64,000 bases of DNA from Timema cristinae (lineage: Eukaryota; Arthropoda; Insecta; Phasmatodea; Timematidae): NCBI GenBank assembly GCA_039000515.1, contig JBCFYV010000987.1, positions 62,001 through 126,000 of the forward strand, in the 5' to 3' direction. Below, piece after piece: positions 44,816 to 55,289 of the stretch. The position numbers and the translations under genes are program-made. How positions within the stretch are numbered: position 1 is the first letter of the stretch; the number at the start of each line of letters is the position of its first letter. The notes beneath the pieces were generated by a model. It was not told where the DNA came from and did not search any database. It saw only the letters and a list, made by a program, of their open reading frames with translations.

Positions 44816-45189
44816 ATATCAGTAAAAGCAATTATGTTTAGGAAAAATAGTAACATATTATATTAATACCGAAAGTAGATTGAAATTGAAAAGTATTATA
44901 CATTTTAAATAGAAAAAAATACGCACATGTTTGGAACAATGTTATTTAAAGTGCTTACTTTGACACGTGCCTTTGTGTTATAGTTATAATGGAGGTGGGA
45001 AATAGCGGGACGGTCCTCCCACCGGCAGCGAGTCCCCATCACCACACCGCAGGAGCACCGCCTCTGAGCCATGGAGACGGCGCTCGAGCCCAAGTTGTTG
45101 TAGGCCAGACGAGGTCCGTGGTCCTTCCGCAACCCATGGTGGCGCCAACAGTGGGACCGTCTTAAGCCCCGCAATAGGGATTTGGCCCG
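44816..45189. other. Upstream region of the DNA polymerase gene
   Basis: AT-rich to about 44,990, then GC-rich. The minus-strand frame at 44,905-45,267 overlaps what appears to be the + strand polymerase N-terminus and is probably a by-product. The + strand frame leading into the polymerase has stops at 45,163 and 45,175, so the true start is unclear. Confidence 0.35.
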
Positions 45190-48100
45190 GTAAGCCAGGT
45201 AGGTGGCGCCCTGTCGAATGGTGTCCCTCTTAGAATCGTCAAGGAGAGAATTAAACAATTGAGGCATTTCTTTTATGCTGGTAGAGAAATTACCGTATAT
45301 CTTAGTGCTCCAGCTAGCAATCGTGACGCATTAAGGTGGCTTGAATAAAAAATTACTAATTTGCTCAATCGGCTGCAAGACCATGGCGTCAGCGCCGATG
45401 ACCATGTCGGCTTAATTTTGAATAGCACGGACTCGACGGACTCGACGTAGAATCCTGTATACGTCTCATTTAAGCGCGCGGATCAGTTAGACGCTTGAGC
45501 CGTGCTTAATAACGTAAATCATGTGTTGCAAAGTAATAGTTTGCCTTTGAGTCAAGCACCACTGTACGATAAACTCAGCCATTTTAAGGAACCTCATGGG
45601 AGTGCACGTTATTGTGATAAACTCTCTCCCGCTAGCACATATAGCCGTAAAAACCAAGGGATCATTACGATTCAAAATGGCGACACACTTTGCCTTGCCT
45701 ATGCATTGGTTGTCGCCAAAACTATGTGTGACGTTAAAAGAGAACCAGGATGCATGGATGTGAACACCATTAAACAAATCAAAATTGGTCGTCTTATTCT
45801 AAAACTCAAAGCAGAGGAACTATGCCATGATGCCCGTGTGATCTTGTGAAAGGGGGTGTAATAACTGAAATGAAACAATTTCAAACATACCTCTCCAAAT
45901 ACAAAATCATAGTGTTCAGGGAACGTCGGGGGAGGCAGGTCCTATATGAAGAGCCTACTGCTCCCAAAGATTCCTTTAAGGGCTACTTTGATTTGTATTT
46001 TCACGATGATAAGCAAAACCATTTTGATGTCATAACATCTTTGACAGCCGCATTTAAGTGCTCGTACTTTTTCCGTGACTGCCGTGCTCCTTTCAGTAAT
46101 AAGAACAAACACAAATGAGAATCCGCATGCATAAAGTGCTACGCTAAAGCGGTTTGTAGCGGGGGCCAATCTGTAGTATTTAAAGACTGTGGGCATTGGT
46201 TCACAAATCAGACATGTTTTGATAACCATAAACGTCCCGGTTTTTGCAGAGGTCACAGGTCGGTCTGTGATGTCAAAAAGGTTTGCGAGGTATGCGGGCA
46301 ATTTTTCAGTTTGGAAAAATCAAATTAATCACATAGGTGTTACGAGACTTTTTGTAGAGTATGGAATACATATCGTTCTTTTGGTCATTTCTGTTATATG
46401 AAGAAAGCCCCATCAAAACCGTACTTGAAAAGAGCAATTTCATGTTTGTTTTTTATGATTTTGAATGCAGGCAAGAAACGCTTTTTCAATGTGCGGTCAA
46501 CACATACTTTCACGAATCCAACCCCTGTGTCGTACGGACGTGTTAAAAGGCATGCGTTCATGTAGATGCTAATGACCATCAATGCACAGAATGTGGGGGC
46601 GATAGGACTCGCATATTCAAGGGTGATACCACAATAGCCCAATTTTTTTATTTATAGAGCAAATTAAACCATCTAAATTTAAGGATATCTCAATCCTAGG
46701 GAATAATGCGAAATCCTATGATGGAAATTTTATTTTAAAGTATATGATGGAGGTTAAAAAATGGACTCCAGAACTTGTAATGAACGATGGAAAATCATGT
46801 CCATGCGTTACGGTCCGCTCCACTTTATTGACTCGCTGAACTTTCTCCCGATGTCCTTGTCCAAGATGCCAAAAACATTTGGCTTGGACGAGACTTTGGC
46901 CAATGGACATTTCCCCCATTTTTAAACAAAAAAGGAAACGCGGATTATAGGGGTCACTTGCCGCCAGAGGAAGACTACGGCATCGGTGAGATGTCGGTTG
47001 AGGAAAAGGAGCACTTTGAGATGTGGTATGACGCGTTGGTCAAAGAAAATTATGTCTTTGATTTTAAACGCGAATTGGAACTGTATTGTGTGAAAGATGT
47101 AGAGATCCTACGGAAGGCCCACCTGAAGTTTAGAGACATTCTCATAGAGAAATAAAAGGTGGTTCCTTTCAGAGAGGCGTGTACGATAGCTGGATTGGCC
47201 ATGTTGGTTTACCGCCGAAGTCATCTGAAGGAAAATACCATCGGTATTATCCCTAACGGTGACTACCGGTTTTCAGACCAACAGTCGCACGTCGCTGTAC
47301 AATGGCTCTGCTGAAAGGCCTATCAAAGCGATGTCTCTATTATTAATGAGGGTAACAGCTGTGAGGAATATGTGTTAAGGCGACGTGTAGACGGCGTTGT
47401 TAAAGCTGGAGATACCACTACAGTCTTTCAGTTTTGAGGCTGTTATGGCACGGGTGCACTCTCTGCTACCCTGACAGGAGTACCCCTATCAAAAATAGTC
47501 CTCACTAGACCATGGAGACGCACTATGAAGCGACCATGGCTTGTGTTGAAAAATTAAACAATGCTGGCTACACGGTCGTAGAGATGTGGAAGTGTATGTT
47601 TAATGCTATTAAACTCACCGACAAGGACTTGAAACAATTTGTACTCCAGCACGAGGTGTATACCAAGGAGCTCCTCAGCCCCAGGGATGCATTCTTTGGC
47701 GGGCGTACAAATTGTATCAAGCTCTTCCACGAAGCAGAACTTTCTTGTGGAGAGAAGATAAAGTACTTGGATGTGTCTTCATTGTATCCCTACGTTTGCA
47801 AATACAAAAAATACCAAATCGGCCACCCAAAATTTTACTTGGAACAAAATTTTCTGTCTATAGATCAAGTAGAAAGCATTGCCATATTTACATTGATGCC
47901 TCCGCGGGATTTATTCATGTCCGTATTGACTACACGGATGCACGACAAGTTAATGTTCATCTTGTGCAAGAAATGCTGGGAGGAGAAAAACCAAAGCGCG
48001 TGTCAGCACAACGACAGAAAAGATCACTGGTTGACAGGCGTCTGGGTGATTGACGAGATCTGGAAAGCCGTTGAGAAAGGCTACACCCTTGAAGCAGTAC

Positions 48101-49087
48101 ACGAAGTGTGGGAGTACAATGTATCTGCTTACGAACGTCATACACGTTCTGGTGGATTGTTTAACGGGTACATTGATACTTTTTTGAAAATTAAACAAGA
48201 AGCCAGCGGAAGGCCAGAATGGTGTACTTCATCACAAGAGTAAAAGTTAGTTTATATTCAAAATTATGTGGAAATGGAAGGAGTAAAACTCTATTTCGGC
48301 TCTGTTTGTAAAAACCCTGGTCTCCGCACTCTGGTTCAACTCTTTTTAAATTCATTATGGGGAAAGTTTGTGCAAAGACCCGATTTACCATACGTAGCCG
48401 TTTATAACGACTATCAGAGCATCCACAAGTACCTGACGGATCCGTACATCACCGTGTATAGCGTCATTTATGTAAATGATGAGGTTATGCTCCTCAATTA
48501 CAAGGATCCGCGTGACAAGTTGCGCCCTAACCCTAACATGAGTGTGGCGGTGGCATGCAACACTACTGCTATGGCTAGGTTGCACATATACAGCATCCTT
48601 GAACAATTGGGGGTCCGCGTTTTGTATCATGATACAGATAGCGTTCTATTCACTGAAAGCCGCGGCAAATGGCGCCCACCAACCGGAAACTATTTAGGTG
48701 ACTTCACTGACGAACTTCAGGATTACGTTACAGGAAGCTAAATTAGCGCCTTTGTATCTGGTGGTCCCAAGAACTACGCGTACCGAGTTTGTGTTGGTGG
48801 CGATATTGCCAAAATAAAACGGTGTGCAAGGTCCTTGGGATCACCATAAACTATTCAACCGGAACTACGTTAATTTTGACGTTTTGAAATCGATGGTCAC
48901 TGAACAGGCTGCGGAAAGATACATACAGATAATGATCAATATTGTAAGAAAAGGTCTTGCGACTGTATGTACCGCTTTGCAGACTAAAGTCTACCGGCCC
49001 GTGTACACCAAACGTTGGATAACCTATGATTATAATACGTTGCCGTTTGGGTATCAGAGTCCTTGTAAACGCACTCGCCACGACTAA
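45190..49087 (+). pseudogene. polB: Polinton protein-primed DNA polymerase B, broken
   Basis: The replication polymerase of the element, about 1,300 codons long, in the normal range for Polintons. In order: an N-terminal region (QGIITIQNGDTLCLAYALVV type), a cysteine/histidine-rich region (46,080-46,330), the exonuclease I motif FYDFECRQ (46,455), exonuclease II region near FIDSLNFLPMSLSKMP (46,826), exonuclease III YCVKDVEIL, motif A YLDVSSLYPYV (47,765), motif B KNPGLRTLVQLFLNSLWGKF (48,310), motif C YHDTDSVLF (48,625), and the end DYNTLPFGYQSP. At least six frame changes and several stops break it (for example at 45,339, 45,496, 48,241 and 48,739). Confidence 0.93.
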
Positions 49088-49664
49088 AAGGTGATCATTT
49101 AGACGGGCTGAATAATCAACTTTTTTTCTTTCACTCTAGACAATTCCACTGACATACCATTTTTAAAAGATTCTAGATTATTTCATATTTTTTCTGCATG
49201 AAAACACGCATATTTTTTATTGATTTATTTTATGCAACCGGATTCCTTTTTGTATATTTTTTATTCACCAGTACAATCCTCCACCTACCTGATTTTTTCT
49301 AGTCAATTAGTTGTTTGTATATATATTTATTTTAATTCTATTCAAATCTAATAAACTGTTTGTATAATATATATATTTATTTTAATTCTAGTCAAATATA
49401 ATAAACTTATTTTATATATATTTATTTTCTTTTAATTGAAACCATCTCTATGTATATATTATATTGAACCATCTTTATTTTATATTTAGTACCGAGCCCA
49501 CTATTCCCAGTATGTATAAATATATATATTGTAAATATTCTCAGTATACTTTTCACTGGGTGTAAATAAATATTCAATGTATACTTTTCATGATTGTAAA
49601 TAAATATTGTAAAAAACAGTTATGTTTGTGTTTTAACGTCTACACCCGCAACTCCCTCCTATCC
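49088..49664. other. AT-rich spacer with short repeats
   Basis: Between the polymerase and the ATPase. It holds repeated blocks of the type TATATATTTATTTTAATTCTA and TCAAAT.TAATAAACT (about 49,315-49,410) and of the type GTAAATAAATATT (about 49,560-49,610). AATAAA words make polyadenylation of the polymerase transcript here plausible. Confidence 0.55.
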
Positions 49665-49672
49665 TATAAATA
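49665..49672 (+). promoter_or_regulatory. TATA box of the ATPase gene
   Basis: TATAAATA lies 45 nt before the ATG at 49,710. The interval contains CTTATAAGATCAATCTC. It is nearly the same distance as in the next gene. Confidence 0.5.
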
Positions 49673-49709
49673 CAAGTTCATATAGCTTATAAGATCAATC
49701 TCAAACATT

Positions 49710-50268
49710 ATGGACATGTTGAAACATCCATTTTCGGCCATCATATGCGGCCCTTCCGGCTGTGGAAAGTCACATTTTGTAGCAGACTTTATCCGTCACT
49801 TGGACACAATGTGTGACGTTAAATTTGATAAAATCACATGGTATTATGCTTTATGGCAACCGGGATTCAAACAAGATGGGGAAAGTCCCTGCGTCATATT
49901 CTGTAAGGGTTTGTTGGAAATGGATGACATCTCTAATGACTCTCTACAGCTGATTATCCTGGACGACCTGATACGTGAAGCCAACGAAGTGGTCATCGAT
50001 CTTTTCACCAAAGGATGCCACCATCAAAATATAAACGGCATGTACCTTACACCAAATATATTCCACCAGGGCAATGGCAAAGAGACATTTCCTTAAACGC
50101 ACATTATATGGTGCTTTTTAAAAATCCCAGGGATAAAGCTAAGAGTCAACACTTTGCACGTCAAGTCTGTCCTGAAAATCCCCGTGTTTTACAAGAGGCT
50201 TACACTGATGCTACAAGTACTCCTCACGGGTATATATTGTTAGATTTCAAACAAGGTACACCAGAATA
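49710..50268 (+). pseudogene. Polinton packaging ATPase (A32/FtsK-HerA type), one frameshift
   Basis: The ATPase is thought to drive genome packaging. Walker A is GPSGCGKSHF at residues 14-23, and Walker B is LIILDDL at about residue 92. The first frame (128 codons) stops at 50,096. The rest of the protein continues in another frame (50,085-50,268: NAHYMVLFKNPRDKAKSQHF, then GYILLDFKQ). A single frame break near 50,080 separates the pieces. Otherwise this is the least damaged core gene. It has its own TATA box. Confidence 0.9.
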
Positions 50269-50326
50269 GTTCAGATATAGAACCCACACAAATATCGGGT
50301 GCTGCGTGTAACTACCACGCAAAAGC

Positions 50327-50334
50327 TATAAAAA
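50327..50334 (+). promoter_or_regulatory. TATA box of the small basic protein gene
   Basis: TATAAAAA lies 44 nt before the ATG at 50,371, after GCAAAAGC. Motif and spacing closely match the ATPase gene. Confidence 0.5.
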
Positions 50335-50370
50335 CACCGACACTCCCCGATTACAGATCATTTCATAACC

Positions 50371-50703
50371 ATGAGTCCCAAAGTGCTGAAGCAGGTCCCT
50401 CTGCTGCGTGCGATGTATAGCATGAACCCGCAGCACCGTAACGCCTTGCTGAAAACGGCCGACAAGAAACGGATTGACTCTGTTTGCGAGTGTGCCTACA
50501 ACACTTTAAAAGGGCGTGTGTCGTTGAAAAATGCGCATAAGACAAAGTTACGTGCTCATAAGCAGGTGTTGCGCAAGCTGGTCAAACGAGGAGAGTACTG
50601 GAAGAAGAAGAGATGACTACTCGTTCAGAAGGGACGAGCGTTCTTGACCTTACTTTTAGCCCATTTAATTAGCAGTGTCCTCGGTTCCTTATTCAACAAT
50701 TAG
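50371..50703 (+). pseudogene. Small basic Polinton protein with an internal stop
   Basis: The first 81 codons are Lys/Arg-rich with PLLRAMYSMNPQHRNALLKT, SVCECAYNTLKG and KLRAHKQVLRKLVKRG. A TGA at 50,614 is followed in the same frame by a further 28 codons with a hydrophobic stretch (RAFLTLLLAHLISSVLGSLF) ending at TAG 50,703. Proteins of this shape, basic then a Gly/hydrophobic tail, recur in Polinton and adintovirus-like elements. Some may be core or minor virion proteins. I cannot assign the exact role. Confidence 0.7.
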
Positions 50704-51353
50704 ATAATGGAACACCCGAATAAGATGATATTGGTGTTTCTGGAAACATTACACGTTACAAGCAACACCACCAACAAGTGGCATCAGCAACAAATTTAGT
50801 TGTCTCCAAGTTGGACAAAGAAATGGAAAAAACCCTCGCTTCAAAACTTGACAAGTCTAAATGGACTTTATACCATTAAGTGCTACAGCGCTACATGCAC
50901 TTTAGTCAACACCCTCCAACGTCTGAAAATAGCACCACCTCCACCCCTGAATTGTCTGTACTTCCCATCTTTTCTGTACTTAATATTGTACCAGCACAGG
51001 CACGTAAAAAAGCTAAACTTTTACTAGAACATATTATTTCCCGAGACGGCATCTCTTGGGACTCAAACAGAGAAGTGAGTATTCACGATACGCCTCTCCG
51101 TGGAACCAATATTGTGGATTTAGTCAACGATCTTGTCAGAGCAAGAAGACACAGCGAACCGTCGGGGTGGCGAGAGTTTCTCACGGCGCTGCAAAAAATA
51201 AACATTCCGAAAGTATTTATTGTAAATCCGAAATGTTTGGCGCCCATCGGAGATCCGACGCCCGTACCACAATCACTTACACTGTCGCAACGCTCTAAGA
51301 ATAAGAAACTGAAGAGGTTGGATGAAAACAGGTGGCTGCCGTTCCGAGCTTAA
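50704..51353 (+). pseudogene. Unknown Polinton-associated protein, broken
   Basis: The best start is ATG 50,823 (MEKTLASKLDKSKWTLYH), then an in-frame TAA at 50,877, then an open frame to 51,353 with VLQRYMHF, a Ser/Thr/Pro-rich stretch, RDGISWDSNREVSI, GTNIVDLVNDLVR, SGWREFLTALQKINIPKVFI and a basic C-terminus. The frame may begin further upstream, but a TAA at 50,727 limits it. Its stop overlaps the start of the next frame (TAATG). I do not know its function; the basic tail suggests nucleic acid binding or virion association. Confidence 0.6.
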
Positions 51354-51508
51354 TGGCTCGTTTAGCTGACATCTTTTACGACCCTTCTCATCCTGCTGGG
51401 TTAGCAGAGGCGGCGTCGCTCATAAAGGCGTCCAAGGAAGATCCCGAAAAAGTACGAGAGTGGCTTCGTGCGCAGGACGCTTATACCATACACACACCGG
51501 TAGATTGA
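51353..51508 (+). CDS. 51-aa frame like a Polinton integrase N-terminus
   Basis: MARLADIFYDPSHPAGLAEA followed by VREWLRAQDAYTIHTPVD and a TGA. The pattern of a Tyr-x-Pro-x-His-Pro-Ala-Gly region and WL..QDAYT.H.PV resembles the start of integrases carried by Polintons. There the catalytic core would follow; here the frame ends and the protease begins 2 nt later. It may be a truncated integrase or a separate small gene. The start codon overlaps the stop of the gene before (TAATG). Confidence 0.55.
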   Translation: MARLADIFYDPSHPAGLAEAASLIKASKEDPEKVREWLRAQDAYTIHTPVD

Positions 51509-51510
51509 AG

Positions 51511-52089
51511 ATGGACACGCACACCATAAGACGTGCACTGAAAACATACCCGTGGTTCCGTTCTGTACGGTCGGGTCTTTTCCCTGCTGATCAACTACCC
51601 GCAAGAATAGCTTGACCATCCACTCTAGTCATCAACAGTGATCCACACACCAAGCCTGGGATGCATTAGGTCGCCATCTTTATCGACAAGAATGGCGTGG
51701 GTGAATCTTTTGTCAGTTATGGTTTTCCACCCAGTATAAAGTCACATCTGGCATTTATACGCAAAAACACATTTCGCACGTCCCATAGCACGCTACAACT
51801 TCAAAGCATCACCTCAGACGTTTGCGGCCATTACTGTCCCATGTACATTCTCTATCGCGCCCAGAACATTCCGATGAAAACTTTCCTAAGCCTATTCTCG
51901 CCCGTCTATCATAGAGGCAACGACGCTAAGGTGGTGAGATATTACAACACGTTTTTCAAGACTGTAGTGTCCTGCCACCCCTCAAGAGGTTGCGTCCAAT
52001 CAGAGTGCACCTATAAAGGGGCGTCTCGGTGGCGTGCCGACCTTATCCGCGACAGTCGTCGAAACGAACAAACATCATGGATTGTCTAG
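51511..52089 (+). pseudogene. Adenain-type cysteine protease, two in-frame stops
   Basis: Polintons and adenoviruses use such proteases for virion maturation. The frame reads IRRALKTYPWFRSVRSGLFP, then a TGA at 51,613, then LVINSDPHTKPGMH with a TAG at 51,667 where the family's HW motif stands, then FIDKNGVGESFVSYGFPP and the catalytic cysteine region SDVCGHYCPMYI. The His and Cys of the active site are visible. The frame remains open to 52,089 and overlaps the next gene's promoter and first codons, though the functional end could be earlier, near YYNTFFK. Confidence 0.85.
51995..52018 (+). promoter_or_regulatory. CCAAT and TATA boxes of the last Polinton gene
   Basis: CCAAT at 51,996 and TATAAAG at 52,012, 65 nt before the ATG at 52,077. 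They lie inside the 3' part of the protease frame. Confidence 0.45.
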
Positions 52090-52811
52090 ACGTTTGCGCC
52101 CGTAAAGAAAAGCCGGTGAATTCGCTCGCCATCACCAGTATTTTCAACACTTATTTCCCGCTGGATGGAGTCGACGCCAAGCGAGTCATCGTCGGCATGA
52201 CCGTTAAGAACATCTTTACGCTCTATGTCCAGCTAGAAAAATGTGGAGGGAACTGTGCTGTGTCTAACCGTACAGAGTGGCAAGAACTGGGCAACTACAA
52301 GTGGGTCATATCAAAGTTTTTCAGCAACACGTAACTTCCACAGAAGATTAGTCTCACTAATCATGAAATCTCTCTGTGACGCATGTGCGGTGACCGTATG
52401 GTCGTCATCAGCGAAAAACAAGACGCTGGACTGAAGCAAGTCGCCTATATAGCACCTATCTTGGTGCGTCTTTGTGATGTATGGGACCTCATCGACGTTG
52501 CCGTCGACCGACGGGACATGTGGTCGCCACCCGTCGCACGCTATTGCCACCATTTTATCGACACACTCGTCGTGGATGTATGCGACACACTAACAGAATC
52601 ATCGGATGTCATCGATCTCAAACAGCCTACGGTGGAAACGCACATCAATAACCTGGATCTTATCAGTGCTACCTACTATACACGTCAATTTGTCAGTTTA
52701 GAGTATTACAAGCTGGATTGTGAACTAAAAATAATTTTTGCCAACGCATCTAAGAGACACTGTAAAAAACGTATGAATGAATATATGAGGCATTCCTGTA
52801 AAAGTGTATAA
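52077..52811 (+). pseudogene. Unknown Polinton-associated protein (245 codons), two stops
   Basis: ATG 52,077 gives MDCLDVCARKEKPVNSLAIT, YFPLDGVDAKRVIVGMTVKN, VQLEKCGGNCAVSNRTEW and KWVISKFFSNT, then a TAA (52,332). The same frame continues past a TGA at 52,380 to MVVISEKQDAGLKQVAYIAP, DVAVDRRDMWSPPVARYCHH and a C-terminus with a Lys/Arg patch. The two stops in an otherwise continuous frame mark recent loss. I do not recognise a domain. It is Cys-rich at the N-terminus and mixed alpha/beta in look, without membrane segments. Confidence 0.6.
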
Positions 52812-52939
52812 TAAATATTATGTATGCTGTCTTTAATGTTTAATAAATATATGTTTTGTAATATCGTGTTTTATTCACGCAAAACTTTTCTGTCCCCCCT
52901 TACACATAAATACGAGTCTCGACTTGTCGATCCGTCACC

Positions 52940-53225
52940 AAACATGAACATAGTCAATGACCTAGCTCACAGTTTCAATGTCACGATCTATTCTTGTCTT
53001 GTCATCCCACCAAACTGGCGCCAGGTGAAACCCATTGTAACATCATTCAAGGTTACGATATATTCCTGTCCCGACTTGTCTTGTTGAGCCACCAAACTGG
53101 CGCCAGTCATCATGGAAAACCCATTGCGACATCATTTAAGTTAACGATCTATTCTTGTCCTAAATGGTCTTGTTCACCCACCAAACTAGTGCCACGTATG
53201 AGTCATCGGGAATAAACCCATTACC
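52940..53225 (+). repeat. Three imperfect tandem units of about 95 bp
   Basis: CCACCAAACTGGCGCCAG occurs at about 53,007 and 53,091, and CCACCAAACTAGTGCCAC at about 53,178. Between them are AAACCCATTG.(A/G)ACATCATT.AAG.TTA.CGAT.TATTCTTGTC-type words. The array lies just after the last Polinton gene and may be subterminal repeats of the element. Confidence 0.75.
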
Positions 53226-53457
53226 ACATAAGTTGTTGCGACACATACCTCTAAGGAGGGGAAGGGAAAGGGGTCTCAAAGCAGGGGAACCATTTATCAC
53301 ACTCTACCCCAAACGGTCGTCAGGAGAGGTTCGTGCTGTTTGTTCTGGGTAGTCCAACAGAGTCTTGTGACAGGGAGCCATTGTTCATTCTACGCCACGC
53401 TGCCGTAAGAAGAGCTTCGTGCTCCATGACGAGGGAGGAACGCCCGACGCCGTGGAC
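53226..53457. other. Unassigned GC-richer DNA after the Polinton genes
   Basis: Contains GGGGTCTCAAAGC, two GAGAGGTTCGTGCT / AGAGCTTCGTGCT words and GTTCATTCTACGCCACG, which recalls TTCATTCTGCGCCATGG in the 422-bp repeat on the other side of the element. This could be part of the element's end. No inverted match was found by eye. Confidence 0.35.
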
Positions 53458-53766
53458 CGCATGCCAATAAAAAACTCCAACGCCCTAATCAATGAATAAA
53501 AAACCTTTAATTTCAAATAAAAAAGAAATATTCATACATAAATATGCTATGTGTATACATAAATAAGCAATAAAACAAGAAAATACAAGTACCAACATGT
53601 TTGGAACAATAACCACATGTATGGAACTTGGAAAAAGAGGTCAGGAGGAGGGGATGGGGTCAGGAGGGGAGGGAGAAGACCAATAGTAAATCAGAGAGCG
53701 AGGAGGCGTGATCACGTGACCAATTTCAGGCAATAAGGGAGCTGTACTAGTACGCCCCTCCAGCTA
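53458..53766 (+). repeat. Dispersed repeat R, copy 2
   Basis: Collinear with 21,220-21,537 in the same orientation. It shares CGCATGC, AACTCCAACGCCC, AATCAATGAATAAAAAAC, the AT-rich middle, ACAAGTACCAACATGT, the G-rich block, GATCACGTGACCAATTTCAGGCAATAAGGGAGC and a TACGCC end. Confidence 0.75.
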
Positions 53767-54559
53767 CTCCTAACTAACGATATATTTGGTTTTAAACATA
53801 CGATCATTCATATAAAAATATTCATGTCATCCTCAGAATATTGTGATCGCCAAACTTTTCACTGACAGGCCTAACGGAACATCACCTGGAGACAAAATCA
53901 AACGCCATGCCTTCAATTTCCACTAGATCTCGGTCTAAAACACACCTTTCTACCACCGGGCTGATTTATTACACCTTTCTGCAAATCGGCAAATTACGTC
54001 ATCGCATGTCAGGCCACCACTTCACTGGGGACTTTCCGTCCAATCCTATTGATATATAAAATCTAATATTGAATGGATGGAATTACTACAGATATAAATA
54101 AATGCACAAAAATGGGTTTAATTGAACCATAAATATCAGGAATATGATATTTTAACATATAAGTTGTAGTGCAGACTAAGAAAATACATAATTTATTTGT
54201 TCTTGAAATTAGCTTGGAAGGCATAATAACTGTTGGCTTACTGAAAGACAAAGAAGATGTATGAAAGTTTAACTGCATTTGAAACTTCCAGTATTATGCT
54301 AGTGCTAGTGCATTATTTAATAATGTGATCCAACCCTCTTTTTAGACAAGCGTCATTTAACTATTTTACGCTAACCTCGGACCTTCACGGCCAGCTAGCA
54401 CACACAGAACGAACTATTTATACATATGTTTGAATACCAGGAAAAACTTCATTGTTTCTCATATAACCTTCATATAGTCAATCTTAAATCAATAAAACAA
54501 GGAAAGAGTATTTAAAGGAATTGCATACACATTCTTGTTGAGAGTTTTTTTAATTTTAG
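53767..54559. other. No recognised feature
   Basis: AT-rich DNA without a supported gene or repeat. Confidence 0.4.
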
Positions 54560-54770
54560 AAGTGCGTCTTACTACCCGTTCGAACAATACGCTTAAGTAC
54601 TACCTATTATAAAGGGTTAGGAATCGGGACGGTTGAATTTAGAGAAAGTGAACCCTCATTTGTATGGAGGAGTGGAAAATCATTTTGGAAAAATTCACCC
54701 TAGTTCACTCGAGCGAGATTCGAACCTTGATCTCCCCGTCCTTGTTAGTCTAGCTCAACACGAAACTAGA
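54560..54770 (-). repeat. SINE type 2, good copy
   Basis: AGTGCGTCTTACTACCCGTTCGAACAATACGC is the shared 3' end. The body has GACGGTTGAATTTAGAGAAAGTG, CATTTGTATGGAGGAGTGG and TTGGAAAAATTCACCCTAGT. On the minus strand the head has a B box (GGTTCGAATCT) and an A-box-like TGAGCTAGACTAACAAGG. The head and body differ from type 1, while the 3' end is the same. Confidence 0.8.
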
Positions 54771-55289
54771 GCGTTATTTAACTTCAACACCGAGGCGGGT
54801 CTGAGATTTGTTGATAATCTCATTGTAGTAAAAACATTATTGATTGAACTTAAAGATGAAAGCCCTGAAATAATAGATTATAGACAAGTGTGATATCTGC
54901 TCGAAATACACACAAAATTAAATATTTGATATCTTATAGTAAACAGAATTACATAGTAAACTAAATATTCTAGGAAACGCCATAAATGATTTATTTTCTA
55001 CCGCATTGGTAGTCACGTGGACAAAAATGTTCTCATTTGGTCCATTTTCCGTGATGGATGAAACAGGGTTCTCATACTGGCCGAAAATATTAAGGGACGT
55101 TTTCCCACATTGTTTCCCAGCTTCTCTCCTAGCATATAAGGTTACATCATCTTTAACTTGTATCTTATTCATCACTATTCCAAAACAATTATCTAAGGCA
55201 AGTAAAACAAATGAGTAGAAGAGGTGGGTGAAATAGGTAATATTATATTACATATAAATATTATCCTATAGTTCACTCTGAACAATATT
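54771..55289. other. No recognised gene
   Basis: Short frames at 54,918-55,175 (-) and 55,006-55,218 (+) overlap each other and carry no recognisable motif. Confidence 0.35.

Larger units (their letters stand above)
42680..53350 (+). mobile_element. Decayed Maverick/Polinton element
   Basis: A run of + strand genes with the diagnostic Polinton set: protein-primed DNA polymerase B, A32-type packaging ATPase and adenain-type cysteine protease. They are accompanied by small unknown genes. Nearly every gene has stops or frame breaks. I could not find the integrase catalytic core, the capsid genes or the long inverted ends, so the element is incomplete and its limits are estimates. Four genes keep a TATA box 44-68 nt before the ATG. 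Such elements are virus-like and can be viewed as integrated virus remains. Confidence 0.85.

Noticed and set aside
44905..45267. 120-codon Arg-rich minus-strand frame
   Set aside because: It overlaps the + strand N-terminal region of the DNA polymerase and has no recognisable domain, so an antisense by-product is more likely.
47950..48198. Minus-strand frames across the polymerase gene
   Set aside because: They are antisense to conserved PolB motifs on the + strand.
49710..50268. Bacterial or plasmid ATPase, contamination
   Set aside because: The neighbours (protein-primed PolB, adenain-type protease), AT-rich flanks and eukaryotic TATA boxes fit a Polinton.
53226..53457. Right inverted end of the Polinton
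   Set aside because: I could not find its inverted partner on the left side by eye; a computed inverted self-alignment would decide.
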